Source: Actinomycetes bacterium
Lineage (GTDB): Bacteria; Actinomycetota; Actinomycetes; Propionibacteriales; Propionibacteriaceae
Length of the DNA stretch: 14,519 nt
Assembly (NCBI GenBank): GCA_023436925.1
Contig: JAEZHJ010000097.1
Location: forward strand, 1 to 14,519
Direction: 5' to 3'
Under the pieces are notes generated by a model that was not told the DNA's origin, searched no databases, and saw only the letters and a program-made list of their open reading frames with translations. The translations under genes and the position numbers were made by a program. Of this stretch, positions 1 to 7,936 are shown piece by piece (within the stretch, counting starts at the first letter, position 1; every line of letters starts with the position of its first letter).

Positions 1-1229
1 CGGCCGGAGTCGCCGAGTTCTCGCGCGGCCGCGGTGACCGCGGCGTTCACCTCGGGGTCGAGGCCGGCCCGGGACTTGTTGACCCCGCCGACGTTGACCA
101 GCACCTGCGGGAACCTGGTCATCACCGAGGCGAGCTCAGCCAGCGGACGTCCGGTGCGGGTCATCTGGGCCGCCAGGTGGAGCGCCGTCAGCACGCCGTC
201 CCCGGTGGTCGCGAATTCGCTCATGATGACGTGGCCGGACTGCTCGCCGCCCAGGGTGAACCCGTTGGCGTTCATCGCCTCGAGCACGTACCGGTCGCCC
301 ACCTTCGTGGTGTCGACGGTGATGCCGTGCTGCTTCATCGCCTTCAGGAAGCCGAGGTTGCTCATCACCGTCGCCACGACGGTGTCGCTGTGCAGCGTCC
401 GGGCCTGCTTCATCGCGAGCGCGAGGATCGCCAGGATCTGGTCGCCGTCGACCAGCGCACCCTCGGCGTCCACCGCCAGGCAGCGGTCGGCGTCGCCGTC
501 CAGCGCGATTCCCAGGTCGGCTCCGTGGGCGACCACGGCTTCCTGCAGCGCGGCGGGGTGCGTGGACCCGGCGTCGCGGTTGATGTTCAGGCCGTCCGGC
601 TCGGCGTGGAGCAGGACGATCTGGGCGCCCTGGGCGGCGAAGGCCTCCGGAGCGGTCCGGTAGGCGGCGCCGTGGGCGGCGTCGATCACCACCTTGAGCC
701 CCTCCAGGCTGGCGTCGGAACCGAGGCTGGAGACCAGGTGGGCGACGTACGCCTCACGGGCGCCCAGGTCGGGCCGGACGCGTCCCACGCCCGCCCCGGT
801 CGGGCGGTGCCACGGCTTGCCGAGTTGCGCCTCGATCTCGTCCTCGAGGGTGTCGTCCAGCTTGACCCCGCCGCGGGCGAAGAACTTGATCCCGTTGTCG
901 GGTGCCGGGTTGTGGCTGGCCGACAGCATCACGCCCAGGTCGGCGTCCAGCTCTCCCATCAGGAAGGCGACGCCGGGGGTCGGGACGATGCCCAGCCGCA
1001 CCACGTCCACCCCGGACGAGGCGAGGCCGGCGATCACGGCGGCCTCGAGGAACTCCCCCGAGGCGCGCGGGTCGCGGCCGACCAGGGCACGCGGGCGTCC
1101 GGAGGAACCGAAAGCCCCGGCCTCTGCCAGCACCTGAGCCGCGGCGCTCGACACCTGCAGTGCGATCTCTGGTGTGAGATCGGCGTTCGCAGTGCCGCGC
1201 ACCCCGTCGGTGCCGAAGAGCCGGGGCAT
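1..1229 (-). CDS. glmM: Phosphoglucosamine mutase GlmM (3' end outside window)
   Basis: Converts glucosamine-6-phosphate to glucosamine-1-phosphate, the cytosolic step feeding UDP-GlcNAc and peptidoglycan synthesis. My translation of the complement begins MPRLFGTDGVRGTAN, the family's N-terminal signature. It has the phosphoserine loop GVMLSASHNP near residue 100-108 (the Ser is the phosphorylated catalytic residue), the metal loop DGDADR near 244-249 and the sugar-binding GGEQSGHVI near 328-335. About 409 codons are present against roughly 445 for the family, so about 35 residues lie beyond the left edge. The frame is open throughout. The ATG at 1229 lies 14 bases after the rpsI stop and has only a weak CAGG upstream, so translation is probably coupled. 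It is the last visible gene of rplM-rpsI-glmM, an order also known in mycobacteria. Identity is certain. Confidence 0.97.
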   Translation of the reverse strand, partial: MPRLFGTDGVRGTANADLTPEIALQVSSAAAQVLAEAGAFGSSGRPRALVGRDPRASGEFLEAAVIAGLASSGVDVVRLGIVPTPGVAFLMGELDADLGVMLSASHNPAPDNGIKFFARGGVKLDDTLEDEIEAQLGKPWHRPTGAGVGRVRPDLGAREAYVAHLVSSLGSDASLEGLKVVIDAAHGAAYRTAPEAFAAQGAQIVLLHAEPDGLNINRDAGSTHPAALQEAVVAHGADLGIALDGDADRCLAVDAEGALVDGDQILAILALAMKQARTLHSDTVVATVMSNLGFLKAMKQHGITVDTTKVGDRYVLEAMNANGFTLGGEQSGHVIMSEFATTGDGVLTALHLAAQMTRTGRPLAELASVMTRFPQVLVNVGGVNKSRAGLDPEVNAAVTAAARELGDSG

Positions 1230-1243
1230 CGGACCTGGCTGGA

Positions 1244-1762
1244 TCAGCGCTTGGAGTACTGCGGAGCCTTGCGGGCCTTCTTCAGACCGGCCTTCTTGCG
1301 CTCCTTGATCCGGGCGTCCCGGGTCAGCAGGCCGGCCTTCTTCAGGGCCGGACGGGAGGCCTCGGCGTCAACCGCGTTCAGCGCCCGGGCGATACCCAGC
1401 CGCAGCGCGCCGGCCTGGCCGGTCACCCCGCCGCCCACGATGGTGGCGATGACGTCGTAGGAGCCCTGCACGGCAGCGGTCACGAAGGGCTCGTTGACGG
1501 TCTGCTGGTGGAGCTTGTTGGGGAAGTAGTCCTCCAGGCTGCGGCCGTTGATCGAGAACTGGCCGGTGCCGGGGATGATCCGCACCCGCGCGATGGCCTC
1601 CTTGCGGCGGCCGGTGGCGCCGGCCGGGGCGACCACGGCGGGACGGCCACCGGGGACGGCGGTGCTGGGAACGGCCTCGGCCCGGTAGGCGATCTCGCGC
1701 TCGCCCTCGGTGAAGGGGACGATCTCGTCGGCGGTCTCAGTCTCTTCGACGATGTCGGTCAC
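1244..1762 (-). CDS. rpsI: 30S ribosomal protein S9
   Basis: Component of the small ribosomal subunit; its basic C-terminal tail reaches toward the P-site tRNA. The 172-residue product has the S9 core (GRRKEAIARVRIIPGTG, then NEPFVTAAVQGSYDV and GGGVTGQAGALRLGIARAL) and ends with the conserved tail KKARKAPQYSKR. An acidic N-terminal extension of about 45 residues precedes the core, as in other actinobacterial S9 proteins. I chose the GTG at 1762 because an AGGA lies 6 bases before it and it starts 11 bases after the rplM stop. The frame stays open further upstream, but those starts lie inside rplM and have no ribosome binding site. A GTG at 1777, overlapping the rplM stop, is the only serious alternative. 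Confidence 0.96.
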   Translation of the reverse strand: MTDIVEETETADEIVPFTEGEREIAYRAEAVPSTAVPGGRPAVVAPAGATGRRKEAIARVRIIPGTGQFSINGRSLEDYFPNKLHQQTVNEPFVTAAVQGSYDVIATIVGGGVTGQAGALRLGIARALNAVDAEASRPALKKAGLLTRDARIKERKKAGLKKARKAPQYSKR

Positions 1763-1773
1763 GGTGATTCCTG

Positions 1774-2217
1774 TCACTGAGCGATCTGGGTGATCTGGTA
1801 CGGCTGCGGCTTCTGGGCGGTGTGCGGGTGCTCCGGGCCGGCGTACACCTTCAGCTTCTTGATCAGCTGACGGCTGAGCTTGTTCTTGGGGAGCATGCCC
1901 CACACGGCCCGCTCGACCGCCTTGCGCGGATCGGTCTCGAGCAGCTCGCCGTAGGAGACCGACTTCAGCCCGCCCGGACGGCCGGAGTGGCGGTAGGCCA
2001 GCTTGTCGGTGCGCTTGTTCCCGGTCAGGGCGACCTTGGAGGCGTTCACGACGACGACGAAGTCACCGGTATCGACGTGCGGCGCGAACTGGGCCTTGTG
2101 CTTGCCCCGCAGGAGGGTGGCGGCGGTCACGGCGAGGCGACCCAGGACCACGTCCTCGGCGTCGATGACGTGCCAGTTCCTGGTGACCTCGCCAGGCTTC
2201 GGGCTGTACGTAGACAC
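1774..2217 (-). CDS. rplM: 50S ribosomal protein L13
   Basis: Early-assembling protein of the large ribosomal subunit. The 147-residue product begins VSTYSPKPGEVTRNWHVID and continues DVVLGRLA, LLRGKHKAQFAPHVDTGDF, VVNASKVALTGNKRTDK and MLPKNKLSRQ, all L13 hallmarks. The length matches actinobacterial L13. The GTG at 2217 is taken as start because actinobacterial L13 proteins begin exactly at (M/V)xTYSPKPG. An upstream in-frame ATG would add 38 residues that do not resemble L13 and would sit near the promoter. A purine-rich GGAAGCAGG lies upstream with slightly long spacing. First gene of rplM-rpsI-glmM. Confidence 0.97.
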   Translation of the reverse strand: MSTYSPKPGEVTRNWHVIDAEDVVLGRLAVTAATLLRGKHKAQFAPHVDTGDFVVVVNASKVALTGNKRTDKLAYRHSGRPGGLKSVSYGELLETDPRKAVERAVWGMLPKNKLSRQLIKKLKVYAGPEHPHTAQKPQPYQITQIAQ

Positions 2218-2302
2218 GGTCAAAGACCTGCTTCCATGTGTTGTCTTCACTATCGTCAGTGCGGGATTTGCCACAGGGCAGACCACAGCGCAACGACGTC
2301 CA

Positions 2303-2331
2303 AGGTTACCGCGCAGGATTAGGCCGGTCAA
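2303..2331 (-). promoter_or_regulatory. Promoter of the rplM-rpsI-glmM operon
   Basis: On the minus strand TTGACC (2331-2326) is followed after exactly 17 bases by TAACCT (2308-2303). The -35 matches consensus at 5 of 6 positions and the -10 fits the actinobacterial TAnnnT pattern. Transcription should start near 2296, leaving a leader of about 80 nt before the GTG of rplM. In that leader I see only a small CACT/AGTG hairpin. No known r-protein leader motif was recognised. It is the only promoter in the window with both boxes close to consensus, which suits a ribosomal operon. Confidence 0.7.
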
Positions 2332-2387
2332 AACGCGGACCTCACGGCGAAAATCGTGGACCCGGCACGGTCTCGATCCAGGCCCCG

Positions 2388-2393
2388 TAGGGT
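2388..2393 (+). promoter_or_regulatory. -10 box suggesting a leaderless gltA transcript
   Basis: TAGGGT is followed by exactly 6 bases and then the ATG of gltA at 2400. In actinobacteria a TAnnnT box 6-7 bases ahead of a start codon is the usual arrangement for leaderless mRNAs. No good -35 box was found. The AGGG could instead act as a Shine-Dalgarno with rather long spacing, so this is a plausible but unproven reading. Confidence 0.45.
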
Positions 2394-2399
2394 GCGCCC

Positions 2400-3677
<1,278 letters not shown>

Positions 3678-3696
3678 TCCGTCCGGACGGGCAGCA

Positions 3697-3712
3697 CGGC
3701 CGACGTCGGCCG
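3697..3712. repeat. 16-bp perfect palindrome between gltA and EF-G2
   Basis: CGGCCGACGTCGGCCG is a perfect inverted repeat 19 bases after the gltA stop. There is no T-run after it, so it is not a classical intrinsic terminator. It could be a weak RNA hairpin, a protein-binding site or a chance result of high GC. No function is assigned. Confidence 0.4.
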
Positions 3713-3765
3713 GGAATCACCCAAAACCGGTTGCAGGGCCCCAGCACCGCGGGCAAGGTTGTGTT

Positions 3766-5832
3766 ATGAGTTCAAAGTTGAGCGCTGCCTCCCTGCAGGT
3801 GACCAGTCCCGATGAAGTCCGCAACGTCGTCCTGATCGGAAACGCGGGTTCGGGGAAGACCTCCCTGTTCGAGCAGTTGCTCAAGGCCCGGATCCCGGGC
3901 TACCGCGGCGAGAAGGAGGACGCCGAGCGCGCCGCCCAGCTCTACCTCGCATCGGTGGAGAACCGCGGCACCGTGACCAACCTGCTGGACGCCCCCGGCC
4001 ACCCCGACTTCGTCGGTGAGCTTCGGGCGGGCATCCGGGCTGCCGACGCAGCCCTGTTCGTCATCTCCGCCGCCGACGGCATCGACGGTGCCGCCGTGGC
4101 GCTGTGGGAGGAGTGCGAGGCGGCCCGGCTGCCGCGGATCATCGCGCTCACCAAGCTGGACGCCGGCCACGCCGACTTCGACGCCTCGGTGGCGGCCGCC
4201 CAGGCCGCCTTCGGCGAGGGCGTGCTGCCGACCCACGTCCCGACCATGTCCGCCCCGGGCGTGATCTCGGGCAATATCGGCCTGCTCAGCCTGGAGGAGC
4301 ACGACTACTCCGGCAAGGAGGTCACCAACCGCAAGCTGAACGCCGACGACGACGATGTCGAGGCGTACCGCGGGCCGCTGATCGAGGCGATCATCCAGGA
4401 GGCCGAGGACGACTCCCTGATGGATCGCTACCTGTCCGGGGAGGACCTGGACACCGACTACCTGCTCGACGACCTGATGAAGGCCGTCGCCACCGCGAAC
4501 CTGTTCCCGGTGGTCCCGGTCGCCTCCAACACCGGCGTCGGTGTCGAGGAGCTGCTGCGGCTGATCGCCCACGGCTTCCCCACCCCGTCGGTGCACGCCA
4601 ACCCGCCGATCAGCAGCCCGACCGGCGAGGAGTTGCCGACCCCGGCCGCCGACCCGGCCGCGCCGCTGGTGGCGCAGGTGATCCGGACGACCACCGACCC
4701 GTTCGCCGGCCGGCTGTCGATGGTGCGGATCTTCTCCGGCACGCTGCGCGCCGAGGACACCGTCCATGTCGCCGGTCGTGGCGCCCGCTCGGAGGACCAC
4801 GACTCTGATGAGCGGATCGGCGTCATCCAGGCCGTCGTCGGCACGGAGCTCAAGCCGCGCAACCAGGCGATCGCGGGCGAGATCGTCCTGGTCCCGAAGC
4901 TGTCGACCGCCGAGACCGGCGACACCTTGTCGTCGAAGGACCGTCCGGCCGTCATCGATCGCTGGACGCTGCCCGACCCGCTGCTGCCGCTGGCGATCCG
5001 GGCCGCCACCCGCAACGACGAGGACAAGCTCGCCGGCGCGCTGGGCCGGCTGGTCGTCGAGGACACCACCGTCCGGCTCGACCGGGGTGCCAACGACCAG
5101 CTGGTGCTGTGGACGACCGGCCAGGCGCACGCCGACCTGCTGCTGGCCCGGCTGGTGGACCGCTACGGCGTCAAGGTCGAGCAGGACGAGCTGAAGATCG
5201 CGCTGCGGGAGACCTTCACCGGCAAGGCGACCGCGATGGGCCGCCACGTCAAGCAGTCGGGCGGCCACGGCCAGTACGCGGTCTGCAACATCGAGGTCGA
5301 GCCGCTGGAGCGCGGCGCCGGCTTCGAGTTCGTCGACAAGGTCGTGGGTGGCGCCGTGCCGCGGCAGTTCATCCCGTCGGTGGAGAAGGGCATCCGGGCC
5401 CAGCTGGAGAAGGGCGTCTTCGCCGGGTACCCGATGGTCGACGTCCGGGTCACGCTGTTCGACGGCAAGGCGCACTCGGTGGACTCCTCCGACATGGCCT
5501 TCCAGCTCGCCGGTGCGCTCGCGATCAAGGAGGCGGCGACCCCGAAGGTGGTCGGGCTGCTGGAGCCGATCGACCTGGTCACCGTCACCGTGGGCGAGGA
5601 GTACCTCGGCCCGGTGATGACCGACCTGTCCGGCCGCCGGGCGCAGCTGCTGGGTTCGGACTCGGAAGGGCGCAAGGCGATCATCCGCGCGCTCGTCCCG
5701 CAGGCCGAGCTGAGCCGCTACGCGATCGACCTGCGTGGCATCGGCCACGGTTCGGGAACGTTCACCCGCGAGTTCCACGGCTACGAGCTGTTGCCGTCGA
5801 ACCTGACCGACAAGTACGCCAAGACCAGTTGA
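3766..5832 (+). CDS. fusA2: Elongation factor G-like protein EF-G2
   Basis: A translational GTPase paralogue of EF-G; in mycobacteria the equivalent protein binds GTP but is reported not to replace EF-G. The 688-residue product has G1 GNAGSGKT (25-32), G3 DAPGHPDF (75-82) and G4 TKLD (129-132; most EF-Gs have NKxD). Downstream lie domains II-V, with GRHVKQSGGHGQYAVCNIEVEP, VVGGAVPRQFIPSVEKGIRAQ and DGKAHSVDSSDMAFQLAGAL, which are domain IV/V blocks typical of EF-G2. The segment between G1 and G3 is very short and lacks the RGITI-type switch I, so GTP hydrolysis is probably altered. Start: ATG 7 bases after an AAGG. From memory it resembles the mycobacterial EF-G2 over its whole length. The gene ends before a large hairpin. 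Confidence 0.92.
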   Translation: MSSKLSAASLQVTSPDEVRNVVLIGNAGSGKTSLFEQLLKARIPGYRGEKEDAERAAQLYLASVENRGTVTNLLDAPGHPDFVGELRAGIRAADAALFVISAADGIDGAAVALWEECEAARLPRIIALTKLDAGHADFDASVAAAQAAFGEGVLPTHVPTMSAPGVISGNIGLLSLEEHDYSGKEVTNRKLNADDDDVEAYRGPLIEAIIQEAEDDSLMDRYLSGEDLDTDYLLDDLMKAVATANLFPVVPVASNTGVGVEELLRLIAHGFPTPSVHANPPISSPTGEELPTPAADPAAPLVAQVIRTTTDPFAGRLSMVRIFSGTLRAEDTVHVAGRGARSEDHDSDERIGVIQAVVGTELKPRNQAIAGEIVLVPKLSTAETGDTLSSKDRPAVIDRWTLPDPLLPLAIRAATRNDEDKLAGALGRLVVEDTTVRLDRGANDQLVLWTTGQAHADLLLARLVDRYGVKVEQDELKIALRETFTGKATAMGRHVKQSGGHGQYAVCNIEVEPLERGAGFEFVDKVVGGAVPRQFIPSVEKGIRAQLEKGVFAGYPMVDVRVTLFDGKAHSVDSSDMAFQLAGALAIKEAATPKVVGLLEPIDLVTVTVGEEYLGPVMTDLSGRRAQLLGSDSEGRKAIIRALVPQAELSRYAIDLRGIGHGSGTFTREFHGYELLPSNLTDKYAKTS

Positions 5833-5838
5833 GAAATG

Positions 5839-5880
5839 CTGCGTCCGGGGGCCGCCAGCGCCGCCGGCCCCCGGACGCGG
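5839..5880. terminator. Shared hairpin terminator between convergent EF-G2 and marC-family genes
   Basis: GCGTCCGGGGGCC (5841-5853) pairs perfectly with 5866-5878. The stem extends by a T-G and a C-G pair to 15 bp, with a 12-base loop. It lies between the stops of two convergent genes (5832 and 5888). There is no U-tract on either side, the form often seen in high-GC actinobacteria. Bidirectional termination is inferred from position and stability. Confidence 0.65.
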
Positions 5881-5887
5881 CGCCAGC

Positions 5888-6502
5888 TCAGGCCTGGGCG
5901 GCGATGAAGCCGAAGACGCCGTCGGCACACATCTGGACGGCGATGGCGGCGAGCAGCAGGCCGGCGATCCGGGAGGCGAGCATCGTCCCGGACTCGCGCA
6001 GCACCGAGCGGATCAGCCCGGCGTAGCGCAGGAAGACCCACACCAGCCCCATCACGATCACCAGCGCCAGCCCGACGGTCAGGTGACCGGTCGGGAATGG
6101 GGCGGCCTGGACGGCGAGCATCGTCGCGACGATGGCGCCGGGGCCGGCCATCAGCGGCGTGCCGAGCGGCACGATCGCGACATTGACCCCCTTGTGCAGC
6201 ACCGGGTCGCCGCCGCGTCCGGTCAGCAGCTCAAGGGCGACGATCAGCAGCAGCAGGCCACCCGAGAGTTGCAGGGCGGGCACCGAGACGTGCAGGTAGA
6301 GCAGGATCTGCTGGCCGAACAGCGCGAACACGCTGATCACGCCGAAGGCGACGATGGAGGACTTGGTGGCCGCCGCCCGACGCTCGGCCGGCGAGAGTGG
6401 GCTGGTGAGCCCCAGGAACACCGGCAGCAGCCCCGGCGGGTCGACGATCACGAAGAGGGTGACGGCGGTGGTGAGCAGCAGTTGCCAGTCGACCAGATTC
6501 AC
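5888..6502 (-). CDS. MarC-family integral membrane protein
   Basis: Member of the MarC (UPF0056 / NAAT) family of small multi-pass inner-membrane proteins. Members have been linked to amino-acid transport, but the substrate is mostly unknown. The 204-residue product has about six hydrophobic segments and the family blocks VIVDPPGLLPVFLGLT near the N-terminus, ALQLSGGLLLLIVALELL in the middle and VPLGTPLMAGPGAI after it; the paired Pro-Gly motifs are typical. The start is a GTG at 6502. TAGGGT (6514-6509 on this strand) lies exactly 6 bases before it, so the mRNA may be leaderless. Convergent with EF-G2. The neighbours do not suggest a substrate. Confidence 0.9.
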   Translation of the reverse strand: MNLVDWQLLLTTAVTLFVIVDPPGLLPVFLGLTSPLSPAERRAAATKSSIVAFGVISVFALFGQQILLYLHVSVPALQLSGGLLLLIVALELLTGRGGDPVLHKGVNVAIVPLGTPLMAGPGAIVATMLAVQAAPFPTGHLTVGLALVIVMGLVWVFLRYAGLIRSVLRESGTMLASRIAGLLLAAIAVQMCADGVFGFIAAQA

Positions 6503-6508
6503 CCATTC

Positions 6509-6514
6509 ACCCTA
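6509..6514 (-). promoter_or_regulatory. -10 box suggesting a leaderless marC-family transcript
   Basis: On the minus strand TAGGGT is followed by 6 bases and then the GTG start at 6502. The hexamer and the spacing are identical to those ahead of gltA. The AGGG could also serve as a Shine-Dalgarno. No clear -35 box was seen. Confidence 0.4.
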
Positions 6515-6564
6515 AGGGATCCCGACCGGTCTGCCGGACCAGCGGCGGCCACCACCGCCCGCAA

Positions 6565-6650
6565 CACACGGGGACGGTTCTCCCGCACACGGGGACGGTT
6601 CTCCCGCACACGGGGACGGTCCCCGTGTGCGGGAGAACCGTCCCCGTGTG
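6565..6650. repeat. REP/REPIN-like palindromic repeat cluster
   Basis: A 21-base unit beginning CACACGGGGACGG and ending TTCTCCCG occurs in direct orientation at 6565-6585 and 6586-6606. A partial third copy (11 bases) follows, and then the whole is mirrored: 6586-6617 is a perfect inverted repeat of 6619-6650, 32 bp around the single base 6618. The mirrored arm ends 4 bases before the yccF stop codon, so as RNA it may also end yccF transcription. The layout (repeated short palindromic units in head-to-head pairs between genes) is that of REP/REPIN elements, which are mobilised by IS200-like Y1 (RAYT) transposases. No such gene lies in the window. The structure is seen directly; the class name is inferred. 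Confidence 0.75.
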
Positions 6651-6654
6651 TCGG

Positions 6655-7065
6655 CTAGAGCGAGTGCAGCGGACGGGTCCCCGGCGGGAGCATCCGGGCG
6701 TCGACGATGTCCTTGCCGAAGGGGAAGCAGGTCACCGGGATCATCTTGAGGTTCGCGATCGCCAGCGGGATGCCGATGATCGTGACGGCCTGGGCAGCCG
6801 CGGTGGTGAGGTGGCCCAGCGCGAGCCAGAGCCCGGCGATCAGGAACCAGATCACGTTGCCGAGGGCGGAACCGACACCCGCGCCGGGCTTGGGGATCAC
6901 CGCCCGCCCGAAGGGCCACAGCGCGTAGCCCGCCATCCGGAAGGAGGCGATGCCGAACGGAATGGTGACGATGAGGATGCAGGCGACGATGCCGGCCAGC
7001 ACGTAACCCAGTGCCAGCCAGAAGCCGCCGAAGACGAGCCAGATCACATTCAGCAGGAAACGCAT
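6655..7065 (-). CDS. yccF: YccF-domain (DUF307) membrane protein
   Basis: A small inner-membrane protein of unknown biochemical role. The 136-residue product is an internal duplication. NVIWLVFGGFWLALGY (about 6-21) is echoed by NVIWFLIAGLWLALGH in the second half. Each is followed by a hydrophobic stretch and by a Gly-Ile-(Pro/Ala) / Phe-Gly element (WPFGRAVIP, then CFPFGKDI), typical of paired YccF domains. The length is close to E. coli YccF (about 148). The ATG at 7065 has a GAGAGGG about 5 bases upstream. Longer in-frame starts would run into the divergent trmB promoter region and add a non-YccF Arg/Gly-rich stretch. No promoter was recognised. The stop abuts the REP-like palindrome. Confidence 0.88.
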   Translation of the reverse strand: MRFLLNVIWLVFGGFWLALGYVLAGIVACILIVTIPFGIASFRMAGYALWPFGRAVIPKPGAGVGSALGNVIWFLIAGLWLALGHLTTAAAQAVTIIGIPLAIANLKMIPVTCFPFGKDIVDARMLPPGTRPLHSL

Positions 7066-7209
7066 TCCACCCTCTCGATCCGCCCGATGCCGGTCACGGG
7101 CGTACCTCCATGAAACCCGACCGGCCGGCCGATCCCCAGCGGGGGCCACCCTGAACCGTCCCTGACCCCGCCCCCGGCGCCGGTGGCCGGGAGCACCCCG
7201 GCGGACTCC

Positions 7210-7215
7210 TAGAAT
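7210..7215 (+). promoter_or_regulatory. -10 box of trmB, suggesting a leaderless transcript
   Basis: TAGAAT is followed by 7 bases and then ATG at 7223. There is no Shine-Dalgarno before that ATG, and the box overlaps the only earlier in-frame ATG (7214), so transcription would begin about at 7223. This both predicts a leaderless mRNA and decides the start codon. No -35 box was evident. Confidence 0.55.
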
Positions 7216-7222
7216 GACGGCC

Positions 7223-7936
7223 ATGCCCCAGGCCCGGATCCGTCGCGACGTCGTGTCCTATGTCAGGCGGAGCGCGCGGATGAACCCCTCCCAGCAGAAG
7301 GCGTGGGACGGACTGCGCGAGCAGTGGGTGCTCGACCTGCCGGCCGCCGAGCGGGTCACTTCGGTCGCCCCCGGCACGGCCATCGACCCCGGCACGGTGT
7401 TCGGCCGGCCCGGCCCGCTGCTGGTGGAGATCGGCTCGGGCAACGGCGACGTGGTGGCGGCGGTGGCCCAGACCCGCCCGGAGGCCAACCTGCTGGCCTT
7501 CGAGGTCTTCGAACCGGCGGTGGCCAGCACCTTGTCGAAACTCCAGCGGGCCGGCGTGACGAACGTCCGGCTCGCGGTGGCCGACGGCGCCCAGGCCCTG
7601 CCCGCCCTGCCGGACGGCTCGGTCACCGAGCTGTGGACCTTCTTCCCCGACCCCTGGCACAAGGCGCGCCACCACAAGCGCCGGCTGGTGAACCCGGAGT
7701 TCGCCGCGACGGTCGCCGACAAGCTGGTGCCGGGTGGCACCTGGCGGCTCGCCACCGACTGGGCGGAGTACGCCGACCACGTCCGTGAGGTGCTGGCCGG
7801 GGAGCCGCGCCTGACCGGCCCGGGTGAGGTTCCCCGCTGGGAAGCGCGGCCGGTGACCCGCTACGAGGCCCGCGGCCTGGCCGCCGGACGCGGGATCGTC
7901 GACCTGGCCTACCACCGCGCCGGGGAGCCGGGATGA
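7223..7936 (+). CDS. trmB: tRNA (guanine(46)-N7)-methyltransferase
   Basis: Transfers methyl from S-adenosylmethionine to N7 of G46 in the variable loop of tRNAs. The product from ATG 7223 has 237 residues. Motif I is VEIGSGNG (68-75), and the TrmB signature FFPDPWHKARHHKRR (140-154) is followed by RLV and by the substrate-binding ATDW (177-180). I prefer 7223 over the ATG at 7214 because the latter lies inside the TAGAAT -10 box. The stop overlaps the next start as ATGA. First gene of the trmB-truA-methyltransferase cluster, all acting on structured RNA. Divergent from yccF. Confidence 0.95.
   Translation: MPQARIRRDVVSYVRRSARMNPSQQKAWDGLREQWVLDLPAAERVTSVAPGTAIDPGTVFGRPGPLLVEIGSGNGDVVAAVAQTRPEANLLAFEVFEPAVASTLSKLQRAGVTNVRLAVADGAQALPALPDGSVTELWTFFPDPWHKARHHKRRLVNPEFAATVADKLVPGGTWRLATDWAEYADHVREVLAGEPRLTGPGEVPRWEARPVTRYEARGLAAGRGIVDLAYHRAGEPG

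Noticed and set aside
177..1460. Long plus-strand open frames opposite glmM and rpsI
   Set aside because: The minus strand encodes clear GlmM and S9 motifs. The plus-strand translations show no recognisable family.
1763..1903. Upstream extension of rpsI into rplM
   Set aside because: The extension would lie inside the rplM coding sequence and lacks a ribosome binding site; GTG 1762 has AGGA at good spacing.
2218..2331. Upstream ATG giving a 185-residue L13
   Set aside because: It starts within the -35 box of the inferred promoter and adds residues unlike L13; the conserved N-terminus begins at 2217.
3772..5928. A 718-codon open frame antisense to EF-G2
   Set aside because: Its translation is an Arg/Gly/Val/Asp-rich low-complexity stretch with no motif, and the opposite strand encodes a full EF-G2. 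It is a shadow of high GC at third codon positions.
6565..6650. CRISPR array or insertion sequence
   Set aside because: The units are contiguous or mirrored with no spacers, and no transposase or cas gene is nearby. REP/REPIN is the better fit.
7214..7222. Earlier ATG (7214) as the trmB start
   Set aside because: It lies within the TAGAAT -10 box and has no ribosome binding site. The ATG at 7223 fits a leaderless start.
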